DNA of 6,405 nucleotides from JBBRCX01 sp038204465 (GTDB lineage Bacteria > Planctomycetota > Phycisphaerae > Tepidisphaerales > Tepidisphaeraceae): assembly GCA_038204465.1 (NCBI GenBank), contig JBBRCX010000169.1, positions 1 through 6,405 of the forward strand, written 5' to 3'. Made by a program: the position numbers and the translations under genes. Shown piece by piece: positions 5,704 through 6,405 of this stretch; positions within the stretch are counted from its first letter, which is position 1, and each line of letters starts with the position of its first letter. Under the pieces are notes generated by a model. The model had not been told where the DNA came from. It was given only the letters and a program-made list of their open reading frames with translations, and did no database searches.

Positions 5704-6405
5704 ATGATCCGTTCCGACTCATCGCCTCAGATATTCGCGCCCGGGGTTATCTCGACCACGGTGGGCGCAGCGTCGGCAACAACCTGGGCCGGCGTCTGGC
5801 GCATCGCGCTGTATGCCGGCTTAGCGGCCGCCCCGTTGCTTGTCGCGGGGTGGGTGGGAGCGCCGGGTGGGCATACGCTGACTCAGCAGATCGCTAATAA
5901 CCTTGGCGTACTCGGTTACACCGTCGTGGCCTTGCAATTCGCCGTCTCGGCCCGGTGGAAGTGGGTGGAGCGGCCCTTCGGGCTTGACATGATTTTCCTC
6001 TTCCACCGCGCGATGGCGGTGTGGGCCGGCGCCCTTCTGCTCGCCCACCCGTTGCTCATGGCTTGGGGCGGCGGGGATTGGTTCCTGCTTACGCGTCCCA
6101 GCATCCACTGGCCTATTCAACTTGGGCGGCTCGCGCTGCTCACGATCGTCGTACTCATTCTAACCTCGTTGTTCCGCGTCTCGATCAGGCTCAACTTCGA
6201 GCGCTGGCGGCGGATTCACAACGGTCTTGCACTAGGCGCGCTCGCTCTCGGCTTCGCTCACAGCACTGCGATCGGAAGTGATTTCAGCTCGTGGCCGATG
6301 CGGATCGTGTGGAGCATGCTGGCCGGCGGAGCGATCGTCGCCTACGGCTATCATCGCTTCGTCTGGCCGCGGTGGCACAAGCGCCGCCCTTACGAAGTCA
6401 GCGAA
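5704..6405 (+). CDS. Ferric-reductase-like transmembrane protein (two-heme), 3' end missing
   Basis: An open frame of 234 codons runs from the ATG at 5704 to the window edge with no stop. About six hydrophobic segments are seen, near residues 31-51, 63-83, 97-121, 139-157, 173-190 and 201-217. Two helices carry His pairs with 14-residue spacing: H101 and H115 (FHRAM, LAHPLL), and H172 and H186 (IHNGL, FAHS). This matches the bis-His ligation of two b hemes in ferric reductase/NADPH oxidase membrane domains. RPFGLD before the first pair also recalls bacterial predicted ferric reductases (COG4097-like). Those proteins continue with FAD- and NAD(P)H-binding domains, which would lie beyond the window; a membrane-only (MsrQ/YedZ-like) protein is the alternative. 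It starts 9 nt after the oxidase stop with a weak GAG ribosome site, so it is probably co-transcribed. The upstream frame is closed by that same stop. Confidence 0.85.
   Translation, partial: MIRSDSSPQIFAPGVISTTVGAASATTWAGVWRIALYAGLAAAPLLVAGWVGAPGGHTLTQQIANNLGVLGYTVVALQFAVSARWKWVERPFGLDMIFLFHRAMAVWAGALLLAHPLLMAWGGGDWFLLTRPSIHWPIQLGRLALLTIVVLILTSLFRVSIRLNFERWRRIHNGLALGALALGFAHSTAIGSDFSSWPMRIVWSMLAGGAIVAYGYHRFVWPRWHKRRPYEVSE

Noticed and set aside
5692..5706. Possible TGA readthrough fusing oxidase and reductase-like protein
   Set aside because: The two frames are in register with only three codons between stop and ATG, but no recoding signal is seen, the topology (Tat-exported versus membrane) makes fusion unlikely, and the downstream gene has its own ATG.
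1..6405. Insertion sequence, CRISPR array, phage or tRNA/rRNA content
   Set aside because: No transposase motifs, terminal inverted repeats, regularly spaced repeats, phage genes or structural RNA signatures were found on either strand.

Overview
This is a 6.4 kb, G+C-rich bacterial window that reads as part of a chromosomal (or island-borne) copper/heavy-metal handling locus. The organism is not identified by any marker gene. Several exported proteins carry linkers built from the string ATQPA or close variants (SQPATTQAA, PATQPA), they are lipoprotein- or Tat-exported, and the bulk composition is high G+C. Together these suggest a Gram-negative environmental bacterium, quite possibly a planctomycete of the Phycisphaerae type. 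That placement is an inference from style, not proof.

Layout. On the minus strand, positions 1-117 hold the signal-peptide-bearing start of a secreted protein that runs off the left edge. After a 264-bp gap comes a minus-strand BNR/Asp-box (sialidase-like beta-propeller) secreted protein (382-1533). A divergent intergenic region follows. On the plus strand are a small Cys/His-rich exported protein (1657-2088) and a 111-bp gap holding a strong nested inverted repeat. Then comes a tightly packed run of four genes: a Met/His-rich lipoprotein ending in a heavy-metal-binding domain (2200-2637), a TolC/CusC-type outer-membrane lipoprotein (2634-4085), a Tat-exported two-domain multicopper oxidase with a second copy of the heavy-metal-binding domain at its C terminus (4090-5694), and a ferric-reductase-like, two-heme membrane protein (5704 to the right edge, incomplete). 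Spacings in this run are a 4-nt overlap, a 4-nt gap and a 9-nt gap, so one transcript is very likely.

Working model. The lipoprotein and the small Cys/His protein would bind metal in the envelope, the oxidase would convert Cu(I) to the less toxic Cu(II) (or oxidise Fe(II)), the TolC-like channel would give an exit through the outer membrane, and the heme membrane protein would move electrons across the inner membrane. No RND pump (CusA), adaptor (CusB), P-type ATPase or regulator is visible here; if the channel is functional they should lie outside the window. The most notable points are the oxidase/heavy-metal-binding-domain fusion, the same domain repeated in a neighbouring lipoprotein, and the pairing of a multicopper oxidase with a transmembrane reductase in one operon.
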